Assembly: GCF_003852315.1 (NCBI RefSeq)
Contig: NZ_CP027762.1
Location: 3,267,501 to 3,331,500, forward strand
DNA length: 64,000 nt
Direction: 5' to 3'
Origin: Pseudomonas sp. LBUM920
Lineage (GTDB): Bacteria; Pseudomonadota; Gammaproteobacteria; Pseudomonadales; Pseudomonadaceae
Shown: piece by piece, positions 7,983 through 16,279 of the stretch
How positions within the stretch are numbered: position 1 is the stretch's first letter
Layout of the letters: each line of letters starts with the position of its first letter
Translations under genes and position numbers: made by a program
Notes under the pieces: model-generated
The model's database searches: none
Told to the model about the DNA's origin: nothing
What the model saw: only the letters and a program-made list of their open reading frames with translations

Positions 7983-8651
7983 ATGCTGAGCAATGCCGAT
8001 TTCACGCGCCGCGCCATCGTGGCGTCTCAACAGTGCCAATGGGTAGCTTCGCCCCAGGATGGCGTCGAGCGCGTGATGCTGGATCGCGTGGGCGCGGAAA
8101 AAGCGCGTGCCACCAGCCTTGTGCGGTATGCCCCTGACTCTTGTTTCCCTCGCCATCTCCATCCCGGGGGCGAGGAGATTCTCGTGTTGTGGGGGACTTT
8201 CTCTGACGGGAGTGGGGATTACCCGGCGGGGTGGTATTTGCGCAATCCTCCGGGGTCCAGCCACCAACCCTCCAGTGCCGAGGGCGCCGTCATTTTCGTC
8301 AAGCTTCAACAGATGCGGGGAAGCGAGCAGCGCCATGTGCGCATTGATACCCGTGACCCTGCCGCGTGGCGTCGGGAGTGCCAGCGTGAGGTCTGTGCGT
8401 TGTTCTGTGATGACACGGAGCAGGTCAGTCTGCAACGCCTGGCACCGCGTGAAGCGATTTTCGCAACGCCGCCTGATGGTGCTGAACTGCTGGTGCTGAC
8501 GGGCAACGTAACGCTGGATGGAGAGGCCTACGAGCGCGGCAGCTGGCTGCGCCTGCCTGCTGGCGAGTCTGAGAACCTCCACGCGGGCGATCAAGGCGCC
8601 ACCGTGTACCTCAAAACGGGCCATTTGGCCGATGTAGCCGCAGAGGAATGA
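7983..8651 (+). CDS. Bicupin, ChrR-like cupin protein
   Basis: The 222-residue protein contains two cupin halves. The first (about residues 45-110) carries the metal-binding pattern FPRHLHPGGEEILVLWGTF, then PAGWYLRNPPGSSH. The second (about 140-215) reads ATPPDGAELLVLTGNV and has lost most of the metal ligands. This layout resembles the C-terminal cupin of ChrR-type anti-sigma factors, but there is no zinc-binding anti-sigma domain, so it is an enzyme or sensor of the ChrR-like cupin family. It overlaps the FAD oxidase start by 4 bp (ATGA at 8648), so the two are translationally coupled. The catalytic role is unknown. Confidence 0.8.
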   Translation: MLSNADFTRRAIVASQQCQWVASPQDGVERVMLDRVGAEKARATSLVRYAPDSCFPRHLHPGGEEILVLWGTFSDGSGDYPAGWYLRNPPGSSHQPSSAEGAVIFVKLQQMRGSEQRHVRIDTRDPAAWRRECQREVCALFCDDTEQVSLQRLAPREAIFATPPDGAELLVLTGNVTLDGEAYERGSWLRLPAGESENLHAGDQGATVYLKTGHLADVAAEE

Positions 8652-9811
8652 GCATGCACACCGTACGCATTGCTATCGTTGGCGCCGGTTTGAGCGGCCT
8701 GTATGCCGCTTACTTGCTGGAGCGCCAGGGCATTACCGATTATGTGTTGCTGGAGGGGAGGGAAATCCTCGGCGGTCGTATTGGGTCCATCGACGCCGCG
8801 GGCCAGACCGTTACCCACACTGCAGCCAACACCCACGCTATCGACCGTTTCGACCTGGGCCCCACCTGGTTCTGGCCTGGCTACCAACGCGAGCTTGACC
8901 GGCTCGTGGAGGCCTTGGGCCTGAAGCGGTTTGAGCAGTTCGAGGAGGGCGACATGGTGGTGGAGCGCTCACCCGAGGCGCCCCCTGTGCGCATGCGTGG
9001 CTACGTAAATTCGCCGGCGTCCATGCGCCTGGTCGGTGGCATGGGAAGTTTGATCGAAGCCCTGCGCGACACGCTGGCCCCGGCAAATATCATCACCGGC
9101 CAAACGGTGCGCCGGCTTCGCAGGCACGACGGCCACATCGAACTCGAAAGCGAAGACGTCGCAGGCCACGTCAGTGCCTGGTACGCCGAGCACGTCTTGC
9201 TGGCGCTGCCGCCGCGCTTGGTCGAAAGCACCCTGGTCTTCGAACCGGCCTTGCCTGCGTCCCTGGCCCTGCAGTGGCGTGAAACGGCGACGTGGATGGC
9301 GCCCCAAGCCAAGTACGTCGCCATTTATGACACGCCGTTCTGGCGAGAACAGGGGTTGTCCGGCGAGGGCCGCAGCGCGCGTGGGCCGCTGGGTGAAATC
9401 CATGATGCCTCCATGCCCGGTGGCCGCGCGGCGCTGTTTGGCTTCCTGGGCGTGCCGGCGCAAGTGCGCAGCACGGTCTCCGACGAGGTGCTGCGCACCC
9501 ATTGCCGTTCGCAACTCGTCCGGATGTTTGGTCCCCAGGCGGCGACGCCTAAGGCCGAGGCCATCAAGGATTGGGCACAAGACCCGTTCACGGCCACTGC
9601 AGTCGATGTAAATGCGGCGCCCCAGCATGCCCGGGCGCCCTCAGCTACGGCAGCTTCGGGACCTTGGCAGGGTGGCCTGACAGGCATCGCCAGCGAATGG
9701 TCGCCGCAGTTCTCGGGCTATTTGGCCGGGGCCATCGAGGCCGCCGGCCTGGGCGTGAAGGCACTGGCTGAACGTGCCGCTGCGCCTGTGCTGAATCCAT
9801 CGAAGCGTTGA
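8648..9811 (+). CDS. FAD-dependent amine oxidase (flavin monoamine oxidase family)
   Basis: The protein has 387 residues. The N-terminal dinucleotide-binding fold IAIVGAGLSGLYAAYLL is followed by the acidic residue of the second strand and the GGRI block typical of the amine oxidase/phytoene desaturase superfamily (about residues 30-42). The FAD-contacting C-terminus ASEWSPQFSGYLAGAIEAA is also intact. The enzyme oxidises a C-N (or C-C) bond, producing H2O2. The substrate is unknown. It overlaps the bicupin gene by 4 bp and is followed 79 bp later by the Zn-dehydrogenase, which could oxidise or reduce the aldehyde/alcohol product (inference). Confidence 0.87.
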   Translation: MSMHTVRIAIVGAGLSGLYAAYLLERQGITDYVLLEGREILGGRIGSIDAAGQTVTHTAANTHAIDRFDLGPTWFWPGYQRELDRLVEALGLKRFEQFEEGDMVVERSPEAPPVRMRGYVNSPASMRLVGGMGSLIEALRDTLAPANIITGQTVRRLRRHDGHIELESEDVAGHVSAWYAEHVLLALPPRLVESTLVFEPALPASLALQWRETATWMAPQAKYVAIYDTPFWREQGLSGEGRSARGPLGEIHDASMPGGRAALFGFLGVPAQVRSTVSDEVLRTHCRSQLVRMFGPQAATPKAEAIKDWAQDPFTATAVDVNAAPQHARAPSATAASGPWQGGLTGIASEWSPQFSGYLAGAIEAAGLGVKALAERAAAPVLNPSKR

Positions 9812-9890
9812 CGTGAGATCGCGAGGCAAGGCGGTACTGATCAGCAATGCCGGTATCTCCCGTTATTCATCATTTTTAGGAGCGACGGCT

Positions 9891-10976
9891 ATGAACGCTA
9901 CATACCGTGCCATGCAAGTCACCCGACCGGGTGTTCTTGAACTGGTGGAACGTCCGACAATAGCACCCGGTATTGGCCAAGTGCTGATTGCCGTTGAGGC
10001 CTGCGGTATCTGTGGTGCCGATGTGGGTGACATCGAAGGGGCAGACCCTGCACTGCAGCCGCCGCGGGTGCCAGGTCATGAGGTGGTCGGCCGCATCGCT
10101 GCACTAGGCGAGCACGTTCCCTCTCTCTGGAAGGTCGGCCAGCGTGTCGGCGTGGGTCGCCTGGGCGGGCCTTGCAGCGAATGTGTGCAGTGCCGCCAGG
10201 GGCATTTTCAGCTGTGCCAACACCAGCCCTTTGTCGGTGCCACCTGTGACGGTGGTTATGCCGAAATGATGCTGGCACGAGCCTCCGGGTTGGTGTCGAT
10301 TCCTGACGAACTCCTTGCCGAGGAAGCCGCGCCGTTGCTTTGCGCCGGCATCGCCACGTTCAATGCGTTGAAGAAGTGCGGCGCGCAGGCGGGCGATACG
10401 GTTGCCATCATTGGTATTGGCGGCCTGGGGCATATGGCCCTGCAGTACGCGCGCCGGATGGGGTTTCGCGTGGTTGCCATCGGGCGCGGCAGTGATATCG
10501 CCGACGACGCATTGAACCTGGGAGCCCATGTCTACATCGACACCCATGAAGAAGACGCGGCGACAAAACTCAAGGAAATGGGCCGCGCTCAGGCCATCGT
10601 GAGTACTATCAGCGCCCCTGCTACCGTATCGGCACTCATGGCCGGGCTCGCACCACAAGGCCGTCTTGTTCTGCTTGGAGCGGGCAAAGATCCGTTGCCG
10701 GTGTCGACCGGCCACCTGGTCGTGGGTGAGCGCAGCCTGCTGGGTTCGATCACCGGCTCGTCCTACGAAAACGAAAAGACCCTGGATTTCAGCGTGCTGG
10801 CCGGCGTGCGCCCAAGGATCGAAGTGATGCCGTTCGAGCAAGCCAATGAAGCCTACCAACGGATGAAGTCCGGCGGCGTCAAATTCCGCATGGTATTGAC
10901 CCTCGCAGGTGCCCCCGGCAGCGCGCGCCCATCGACCCGTGATGACGACCTTGAGATGGGCACTCGACACCCATGA
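9891..10976 (+). CDS. Zinc-dependent alcohol dehydrogenase (MDR superfamily)
   Basis: The chosen ATG at 9891 follows TTTTTAGGAGCGACGGCT, giving 361 residues; the open frame extends upstream to 9813 without family-like sequence. Catalytic zinc ligands are in CGICGADVGD and PGHEVVG, and the structural zinc lobe GGPCSECVQCRQGHFQLC has four Cys. The Rossmann motif is IIGIGGLGHMALQYA. These are hallmarks of medium-chain NAD(P)-dependent alcohol dehydrogenases. The stop overlaps the MFS start by 4 bp. Together with the amine oxidase it suggests amine or alcohol conversion to an aldehyde/ketone, but the substrate cannot be named. Confidence 0.9.
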   Translation: MNATYRAMQVTRPGVLELVERPTIAPGIGQVLIAVEACGICGADVGDIEGADPALQPPRVPGHEVVGRIAALGEHVPSLWKVGQRVGVGRLGGPCSECVQCRQGHFQLCQHQPFVGATCDGGYAEMMLARASGLVSIPDELLAEEAAPLLCAGIATFNALKKCGAQAGDTVAIIGIGGLGHMALQYARRMGFRVVAIGRGSDIADDALNLGAHVYIDTHEEDAATKLKEMGRAQAIVSTISAPATVSALMAGLAPQGRLVLLGAGKDPLPVSTGHLVVGERSLLGSITGSSYENEKTLDFSVLAGVRPRIEVMPFEQANEAYQRMKSGGVKFRMVLTLAGAPGSARPSTRDDDLEMGTRHP

Positions 10977-12208
10977 AGAACCATAACCTCAACACTGAGC
11001 CACCCGCCGGCGCACCTTCTTTGCTGCCAGAGCGCGTGCAACGCGCGAACATAGGGCGACTGATGATCGCTCAGGCGCTGGCCGGGGCGAATGCCGTAGT
11101 GATCTACGCCACGGGAGCGATTGTGGGCGACTCGCTCGCGCCTGCACCGGCGCTGGCCACGTTGCCCATTTCCATCTTTGTGGTAGGCATGGCGGCGTGT
11201 ATTTTCCCGATGGGCGTTCTGGCACAGAAGTATGGGCGACGCGCGGCGTTCCTGGCAGGCGCGGGCGCGGGTGTGCTCACGGGGGTGTTGGCGATGCTCG
11301 CGGTGATCGTCGGCTCATTCTGGTTGTTTTGCCTGGCGACGTTCCTGGGCGGGAGCTACGCGGCCGTAGTGTTGTCGTTCCGCTTCGCGGCCGCCGACGG
11401 TGTTGAGCCATCACGGCGCGCACGGGCCCTGTCGCTTGTCATGGCAGGGGGCGTGGTCGCCGGCGTAGTGGGGCCGCAGTTGGTGACCTGGACGATGGAC
11501 ATTTGGCCGCAGTACCCGTTCGCCCCCACCTTTTTGGCGCAAGCCGCCGTCGCGGCGGTTTCGGCACTCGTCCTGCTAGGTGTGAAGCTGCCGATGCCGA
11601 CGGCTGAAGCGCTTGGAGGAGGGCGCCAACTCGGGCTGATTGCCCGGCAGCCGCGCTTCATCGCAGCGGCGACCTGCGGTGCGGTGTCCTACATGCTGAT
11701 GAATTTCCTGATGACGGCAGCGCCATTGGCCATGCACCTCTGCGGGCATTCTCAAGCCTCGGCCAACCTGGGACTGCAATGGCACGTCATCGCCATGTAC
11801 GCGCCCAGCTTCTTCACCGGCCATCTCATCTCGCGGTTCGGTGCCGTTTGCGTTGCAGTGGCCGGCCTGGCGTTAACGGGGCTGTCTGCCGCAGTCGGAC
11901 TTGGCGGGATCGAGGTGATGCATTTTGACGGGTCGCTGATCCTGCTGGGGCTGGGTTGGAATTTAGGCTTCCTGGGCACGTCCGCACTGGTGCTGGAATG
12001 CCATCTGCCCGAAGAGAAGACACGCGTTCAATCGCTCAATGATTTCATCGTGTTCGGCGTAATGGCGATAGGGTCTTTTTCGTCGGGTGGACTGCTGTCG
12101 GCATACGGCTGGAACACAGTGCTGTGGGTGTCGTTTTTACCGCTTGTGTTGGCTGCCGTCGCGCTGGCACTGACTGTCCCCAAATACAAGGAGTCGGTGT
12201 TGCGGTGA
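10973..12208 (+). CDS. MFS transporter
   Basis: The 411-residue protein has about 12 hydrophobic helices in two bundles. The first begins near residue 30 (RLMIAQALAGANAVVIYA), and a motif-A-like loop MGVLAQKYGRRAAFLAG lies between helices 2 and 3. The central hydrophilic loop around residues 200-215 separates the bundles. The ATG at 10973 overlaps the dehydrogenase stop by 4 bp, so it is the last gene of the operon 7568-12208 and most likely imports the substrate or exports the product. The family subgroup cannot be fixed by eye. Confidence 0.88.
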   Translation: MKNHNLNTEPPAGAPSLLPERVQRANIGRLMIAQALAGANAVVIYATGAIVGDSLAPAPALATLPISIFVVGMAACIFPMGVLAQKYGRRAAFLAGAGAGVLTGVLAMLAVIVGSFWLFCLATFLGGSYAAVVLSFRFAAADGVEPSRRARALSLVMAGGVVAGVVGPQLVTWTMDIWPQYPFAPTFLAQAAVAAVSALVLLGVKLPMPTAEALGGGRQLGLIARQPRFIAAATCGAVSYMLMNFLMTAAPLAMHLCGHSQASANLGLQWHVIAMYAPSFFTGHLISRFGAVCVAVAGLALTGLSAAVGLGGIEVMHFDGSLILLGLGWNLGFLGTSALVLECHLPEEKTRVQSLNDFIVFGVMAIGSFSSGGLLSAYGWNTVLWVSFLPLVLAAVALALTVPKYKESVLR

Positions 12209-12375
12209 CTGAAATGTAGGGTTTGAACTGCGGCATGAAGTTAGCCCCAGAATTATCAAAACCGCTGAGATCCAAAGGTGAGCTACGGTCAAACATACCG
12301 ATGTCATGCATTATCTTCTCAAGAGGGCTGCCCCGGCCTTCCTTTCACTGGCATAAGCGCTATTGACGCTGGTGT

Positions 12376-13272
12376 TCACCCGCTCAGCTTCGCCTTTAGA
12401 AAATCGATGAACACCCGCAGTTTCCTGGGCATCCCAGAAGGGTTGTAATGGTAGAGGTACAGCGTTGCTGGAGAACTCCAACCCTCTAGCACGCTGACCA
12501 ATTCACCGGTTTGCAAATACGGTGAGGCGAATTGATGCAGTACGTAAGCAAAGCCAAATCCGTCCAGCGCAGCCTGGAGAATCACTGCGCTGTCATTGGA
12601 CGCGATCCGTCCGGCAACCGCCATCCGCAATGACTCTCCCGATTTCTGAAACTCCCAACGATACAAGGCATCGGTGTCTGCGCTCCGATAATTGATGCAT
12701 TGATGCTTGAGTAAGTCGCGGGGGTGGCGGGGCCGTGGATTTCCCTCGAGATAGCCAGGGGATGCGACTACACAAAATTGCATCTGAGTGATCAGCGGTA
12801 TGGCGATCATATCCTGGGCCAACACATGGTCGTAACGAATCCCCGCGTCGTAGCGTTTGCTGACGATGTCAACAAGGCTGTTATCAACCATCAAGTCGAT
12901 TTTGATGTCGGGGTAGAGGAGAAGGAACTCCTTAAGGTAGGGCGCTATGACCACTTGTATCGCCGAGGGTGGAACGCTCAAGCGTAGCGTTCCCATTGAT
13001 TCACTCGAGGCTCGGCCTGCGTCGGCGAAAGCCGACTCAAGCTGTTCCATCAGCGGCAATATGCGGGTGAGAAACACACTTCCAGCCTCTGTCAGGCTGA
13101 CGCTTCTAGTGGTGCGGTTGAATAACTTAGTTTGCAAGCGCTGTTCAATTTGCCGAACGGTATAGCTTGCAGAAGACACCGAGATGCCAAGGGCCTGCGC
13201 GGCTGCTGTGAAACTCTGGTCTTTGGCAACGCGAGCGAAAACAGAAAGCGCTGAAAGGTCTGAGTGATCCAT
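12376..13272 (-). CDS. LysR-family transcriptional regulator
   Basis: The ATG at 13272 is preceded by AAGGATTTTGCACA and gives 298 residues starting MDHSDLSALSVFARVAKDQS. An upstream in-frame TTG exists at 13290 but overlaps the ribosome-binding site. The N-terminal HTH (about residues 5-62, AAQALGISVSSASYTVRQIE) and the effector lobe SNDSAVILQAALDGFGFAYV are clear. It belongs to the large LTTR group that typically controls a divergent oxidoreductase, and the SDR at 13397 is divergent with 124 bp between. Regulation of that SDR is the likely role. Confidence 0.9.
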   Translation of the reverse strand: MDHSDLSALSVFARVAKDQSFTAAAQALGISVSSASYTVRQIEQRLQTKLFNRTTRSVSLTEAGSVFLTRILPLMEQLESAFADAGRASSESMGTLRLSVPPSAIQVVIAPYLKEFLLLYPDIKIDLMVDNSLVDIVSKRYDAGIRYDHVLAQDMIAIPLITQMQFCVVASPGYLEGNPRPRHPRDLLKHQCINYRSADTDALYRWEFQKSGESLRMAVAGRIASNDSAVILQAALDGFGFAYVLHQFASPYLQTGELVSVLEGWSSPATLYLYHYNPSGMPRKLRVFIDFLKAKLSG

Positions 13273-13396
13273 TGTGCAAAATCCTTGCAAGGTTCTTCTT
13301 GATTATCCCCCTTTATTGTCAAATTAACAGAGCCGATACTTTGTCTCAATTGGCAGCAGATGCTCCAGCTGTTCTCTTGGCGAATGAGGAGGTTCT

Positions 13397-14227
13397 ATGA
13401 AAACGTGGTTCATTACTGGCGTGAGTAGCGGATTGGGGCTTGCACTGGCAAAGGCTGTGATTGCTTCAGGTGATAAAGTTGCGGGCACCCTGCGCACTGA
13501 AGAACAACGAGTGACCTTCAGCCAGATGGCGCAAGGTCAGTCATTTGGTTTTGTATTGGATGTGTGTTCCGAGGTGGACATTCCAAGAGTCGTAGCACAA
13601 GTCGAGGAGGAGGTTGGGCCTATCGACGTCCTGGTCAACAATGCCGGTTATGGATATGAAGGGGCGATTGAGGAAGCACTTTCGGCGGACATACGTGCGC
13701 AATTTGATGTAAATGTCTTTGGAGCCATTAGCGTCATTCAGGCGGTGCTTCCGTATATGCGCAAACGGCGCAGTGGACACATCATTAACATCACATCGAT
13801 TTGCGGGTTGCTGATTTTTCCAGGTGCAGGCATCTACAACGCGAGCAAGTTTGCGCTTGAGGGCATCAACGAGACGTTGGCCAGTGAAGTAAAAGCGTTT
13901 GGCATCAAAGTAACAGCTGTGGAGCCCGCCGCTTTTCGAACCGACTGGGCCGGACGCTCGATGCACCGCCCAGCACGCCTCATTGAAGACTACGAGCCCT
14001 TCCTTGGCCCGCTTGCACAAGCTCGAGCGGAACGGTCAGGCAAACAGCCTGGCGACCCCGTTAAAGCAGCCCAGGCGATTATCGCGCTTGTCGGATCTGA
14101 CAGCCCACCAGTTCATCTTATTTTAGGGCCGGACGGGTTGAGGCTGGTACGTGCAAAGCTGAAGGCGTTGGGTGAAGAAATCGACGCGTGGGAACACCTT
14201 AGTGCCAGCACTGACTTCTCCATTTAA
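13397..14227 (+). CDS. Short-chain dehydrogenase/reductase
   Basis: The 276-residue classical SDR has cofactor motif ITGVSSGLGLALAKA (residues 6-20), VLVNNAGYGYEG, catalytic Ser in NITSICG, and YNASK for Tyr/Lys. The sequence type (opening MKTWFITGVSSGLG) is the common group annotated as oxidoreductases with NADP preference. It faces the LysR gene across a 124-bp promoter region, and GAGGAGG precedes the ATG. Base composition is visibly less GC-rich than the flanks, with many A/T third positions, suggesting acquisition. The following NTF2-like gene starts 43 bp later. Confidence 0.88.
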   Translation: MKTWFITGVSSGLGLALAKAVIASGDKVAGTLRTEEQRVTFSQMAQGQSFGFVLDVCSEVDIPRVVAQVEEEVGPIDVLVNNAGYGYEGAIEEALSADIRAQFDVNVFGAISVIQAVLPYMRKRRSGHIINITSICGLLIFPGAGIYNASKFALEGINETLASEVKAFGIKVTAVEPAAFRTDWAGRSMHRPARLIEDYEPFLGPLAQARAERSGKQPGDPVKAAQAIIALVGSDSPPVHLILGPDGLRLVRAKLKALGEEIDAWEHLSASTDFSI

Positions 14228-14269
14228 TCCGCAATATTGATGCTCACTCTCGGTAATAAGCTCACGTAC

Positions 14270-14815
14270 ATGAGCAATGGAATATTACGGATGCTTGTAT
14301 TGGCATCAATCTTCGCAACGAGTGTCTGCGCGCCAACCGGCGCGCGGTCATTGGTGTCCGATATCACCGCGCCGGAGCTAAATATGAGTGCCACGAACAA
14401 AGCTGTTGTCACGACCGCGTTCATCGGCTGGATGGGTGGCCATAACGAGTCGCTTCAATCATTGCTTTCAGACGACATCGAGTGGAATATTTCAGGGAAT
14501 TCAGCTGCCGCCGGTAAGACGAAGGGCAAGCCTGAGCTGATGCGAAGAGTGCTGGGGCCGTTCGGAGCTCGTTTCTCGACTTCAAAAAATCCGTTCAGAC
14601 CACGCGAGCTGAATGGCGTTTTCGCTGACGGTGATGTAGTTGTTGTTCATTTCTCCGGGGCGGGAACAACTAATGATGGCACCCGCTATGAAAACGACTA
14701 TGTTTGGCTACTAACGATGCGGAATGGCAAGGCTGTGAAAGCAACTGCTTTCTTTGACAGCATTGCATTTAACGAGTTATGGCGAGTAAAGCCGGCAGAT
14801 CTTCATCAAAATTGA
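14270..14815 (+). CDS. Exported NTF2/SnoaL-like protein
   Basis: From the ATG at 14270 the product (181 residues) begins with a good Sec signal: a short basic N-region, then RMLVLASIFATSV and a probable cleavage after VCA. Earlier in-frame starts (TTG 14237, ATG 14240) would add 10-11 residues ahead of the signal and have no better ribosome-binding site. The mature part (about residues 45-175) reads as a SnoaL-like cone fold, with FIGWMGGHNESLQSLLSDDI, GKTKGKPELMRRV and YENDYVWLLTMRNGKAVKA. Such proteins are found as isomerases, cyclases or ligand binders. It is likely co-transcribed with the preceding SDR. The function is unknown. Confidence 0.75.
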   Translation: MSNGILRMLVLASIFATSVCAPTGARSLVSDITAPELNMSATNKAVVTTAFIGWMGGHNESLQSLLSDDIEWNISGNSAAAGKTKGKPELMRRVLGPFGARFSTSKNPFRPRELNGVFADGDVVVVHFSGAGTTNDGTRYENDYVWLLTMRNGKAVKATAFFDSIAFNELWRVKPADLHQN

Positions 14816-14998
14816 AGGGCCGTTCGATGGCGTCTGGGTGCGACTGAATTCGCAAAGTCACAAGGTGGCCAGGTCGATTCTGACGGACTTTATATGACAT
14901 GACATACGATTTAACATAATATACATTATGCGTAATATCATGTTACTTAATCAGCGGCAGTGCCCGTCAGATTTCAACGGGCAAAACCCCTGTTGGCT
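14816..14998. other. AT-rich gap between convergent genes
   Basis: This 183-bp gap is strikingly AT-rich at 14890-14952. It contains a small perfect inverted repeat (CATAAT at 14915-14920 against ATTATG at 14925-14930) and a second one pairing TGCCCGT near 14960 with ACGGGCA near 14980. Neither is followed by a T-run. No gene is seen. It may hold a weak terminator for the two genes that end on either side. Confidence 0.35.
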
Positions 14999-15748
14999 TC
15001 ACACCTGGGCAAATCCTCCATCCACGAACATTTCACTGCCGGTCATGAAGCTGCTCTCATCCGATGCCAGGAACAATGCTGCGGCCGCAACTTCGTCTGC
15101 CTGGCCGATTCGTCCCAGTGGAACCTGTGCAGTCATGTCGCCAATGATCGCATCCTTCTGGCCAGTGCCTGACAACGCCAGGTCCAGGCCAGGCGTCGCG
15201 ATCGGCCCGGGCGAAAGTACGTTGACGCGAATGCCAGTGCCTTTGAGGTCCAGCGCCCAGCTTCTGGCGAAATTACGCAGCGCGGCCTTAGTGGCGCTGT
15301 ATACGCTGAACGCCGGTGTGCCCATGGTGCCTGTGGTTGAACCGGTCAAGATGACAGAGCCTCCAGTGCTCATCAGTGCCAAAGCCTTTTGCACGGTGAA
15401 CAAGGTGCCCTTGACGTTGATGCCGAACGTACGGTCAAACGATTCCTCCGTGATCGAACCAATCGGCTGAAAATCCCCCAGGCCCGCATTGGCGAACAGC
15501 ACGTCAATTCGGCCTTTGGCAGCTTTGATTTGCGTGAAGATGCGATCCAGGTCGTCCAGGTTTGAAATGTCGCCCTGAATGGCAATGGCTTCAGGGCCGA
15601 TCAGGCGTAGCGCGTTGTCCAATTCCTGCTGCCGGCGCCCCACAATGACCAACTGTGCGCCTTCGGTTGCGAAGCGAATGGCGGTAGCCAGGCCGATGCC
15701 ACTGTTGCCGCCGGTGATCACTGCAATTTTTCCGTTGAGCCTGCTCAT
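14999..15748 (-). CDS. Short-chain dehydrogenase/reductase
   Basis: The 249-residue classical SDR has ITGGNSGIGLATAIRFA (residues 11-27), an acidic-free VGRRQQE region suggesting NADP preference, LFANAGLGDF, catalytic Ser in ILTGSTTG, YSATK, and the C-terminal FLASDESSFMTGSEMFVDGG. It is divergent from an HxlR regulator (start 15848) with 99 bp between them. HxlR/SDR divergent pairs are common, and the regulator probably represses this gene in response to an electrophile. The physiological substrate is unknown. Confidence 0.9.
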   Translation of the reverse strand: MSRLNGKIAVITGGNSGIGLATAIRFATEGAQLVIVGRRQQELDNALRLIGPEAIAIQGDISNLDDLDRIFTQIKAAKGRIDVLFANAGLGDFQPIGSITEESFDRTFGINVKGTLFTVQKALALMSTGGSVILTGSTTGTMGTPAFSVYSATKAALRNFARSWALDLKGTGIRVNVLSPGPIATPGLDLALSGTGQKDAIIGDMTAQVPLGRIGQADEVAAAALFLASDESSFMTGSEMFVDGGFAQV

Positions 15749-15847
15749 GGTGAATTCCCGAGAATGTCGAGGCTCGACTCTAGATCCGCGCTATTGTTTT
15801 GAATAGTATGCACCTTTTGGTAAGTACCCAATTCAGCGAGTAGAGCC
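15749..15847. promoter_or_regulatory. Divergent promoter region SDR/HxlR
   Basis: This 99-bp spacer must hold both promoters. It contains a near-perfect 13-bp palindrome GTCGAGGCTCGAC at 15766-15778 and an AT-rich segment (TATTGTTTTGAATAGTATGC, around 15791-15810) that could supply promoter elements. Either could be bound by the HxlR regulator. Confidence 0.4.
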
Positions 15848-16225
15848 ATGTCGAATAACACGTTCAGCTGCGGGCTCGATGCGGCCCTGGCGGTGATTGG
15901 CGGGAAATGGAAGCCGTTGGTCCTTTATCATCTGGCACAGAGCGTTCACCGCTATGGAGAGCTACGGCGTGCGATCGGTGGCGTGACGGATAAGGTCCTT
16001 ATCCAGCAACTCAAGGAGTTGGAGCGTGATGAGATCATCGCCCGCGTCGACTACCAGGAAATCCCGCCGAAGGTTGAATACTCGCTGACGCCATTCGGGC
16101 GCTCGCTGGCCACGGCATTGGGGACGCTGTGTGTGTGGGGAACAGAACACATGGACGCTGTGGAACGCATCAGCGAGCGTCGCATGGCTGCCCTCGCCCG
16201 TCTTGAAAGTCGCTCCTCGATATAA
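15848..16225 (+). CDS. HxlR-family transcriptional regulator
   Basis: This 125-residue single-domain HxlR protein has CGLDAALAVIGGKWKPLVLY, RYGELRRAIGGVTDKVLIQQ and PPKVEYSLTPFG, in the normal family order and length. The conserved early Cys (C8) is present and in some family members senses electrophiles or oxidants. It is divergent from the SDR at 14999-15748, its likely target. It ends 10 bp before a perfect AT-rich hairpin. Confidence 0.9.
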   Translation: MSNNTFSCGLDAALAVIGGKWKPLVLYHLAQSVHRYGELRRAIGGVTDKVLIQQLKELERDEIIARVDYQEIPPKVEYSLTPFGRSLATALGTLCVWGTEHMDAVERISERRMAALARLESRSSI

Positions 16226-16234
16226 TATATTTGC

Positions 16235-16268
16235 ATAACTCAACTAAATGTCTATTTAGTTGAGTTAT
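16235..16268. terminator. Perfect 15-bp AT-rich hairpin between convergent genes
   Basis: The arm ATAACTCAACTAAAT (16235-16249) is repeated exactly in inverse at 16254-16268 with a GTCT loop. It lies between the convergent ends of the HxlR gene and deoC, which fits a bidirectional terminator. The low GC of the stem and the lack of a proper T-run are unusual, so a protein-binding role is also possible. Confidence 0.5.
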
Positions 16269-16279
16269 ATAAGCGCCAA

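Noticed and set aside
12045..12311. Possible transposase or IS remnant on the minus strand at the end of the MFS gene
   Set aside because: Only a short stretch lies outside the MFS gene and it has no terminal repeats, target duplication or transposase motif.
14959..14988. TGCCCGT/ACGGGCA hairpin as an intrinsic terminator
   Set aside because: The stem is only 7 bp and no T-run follows on either strand, so I could not support it as a separate feature.
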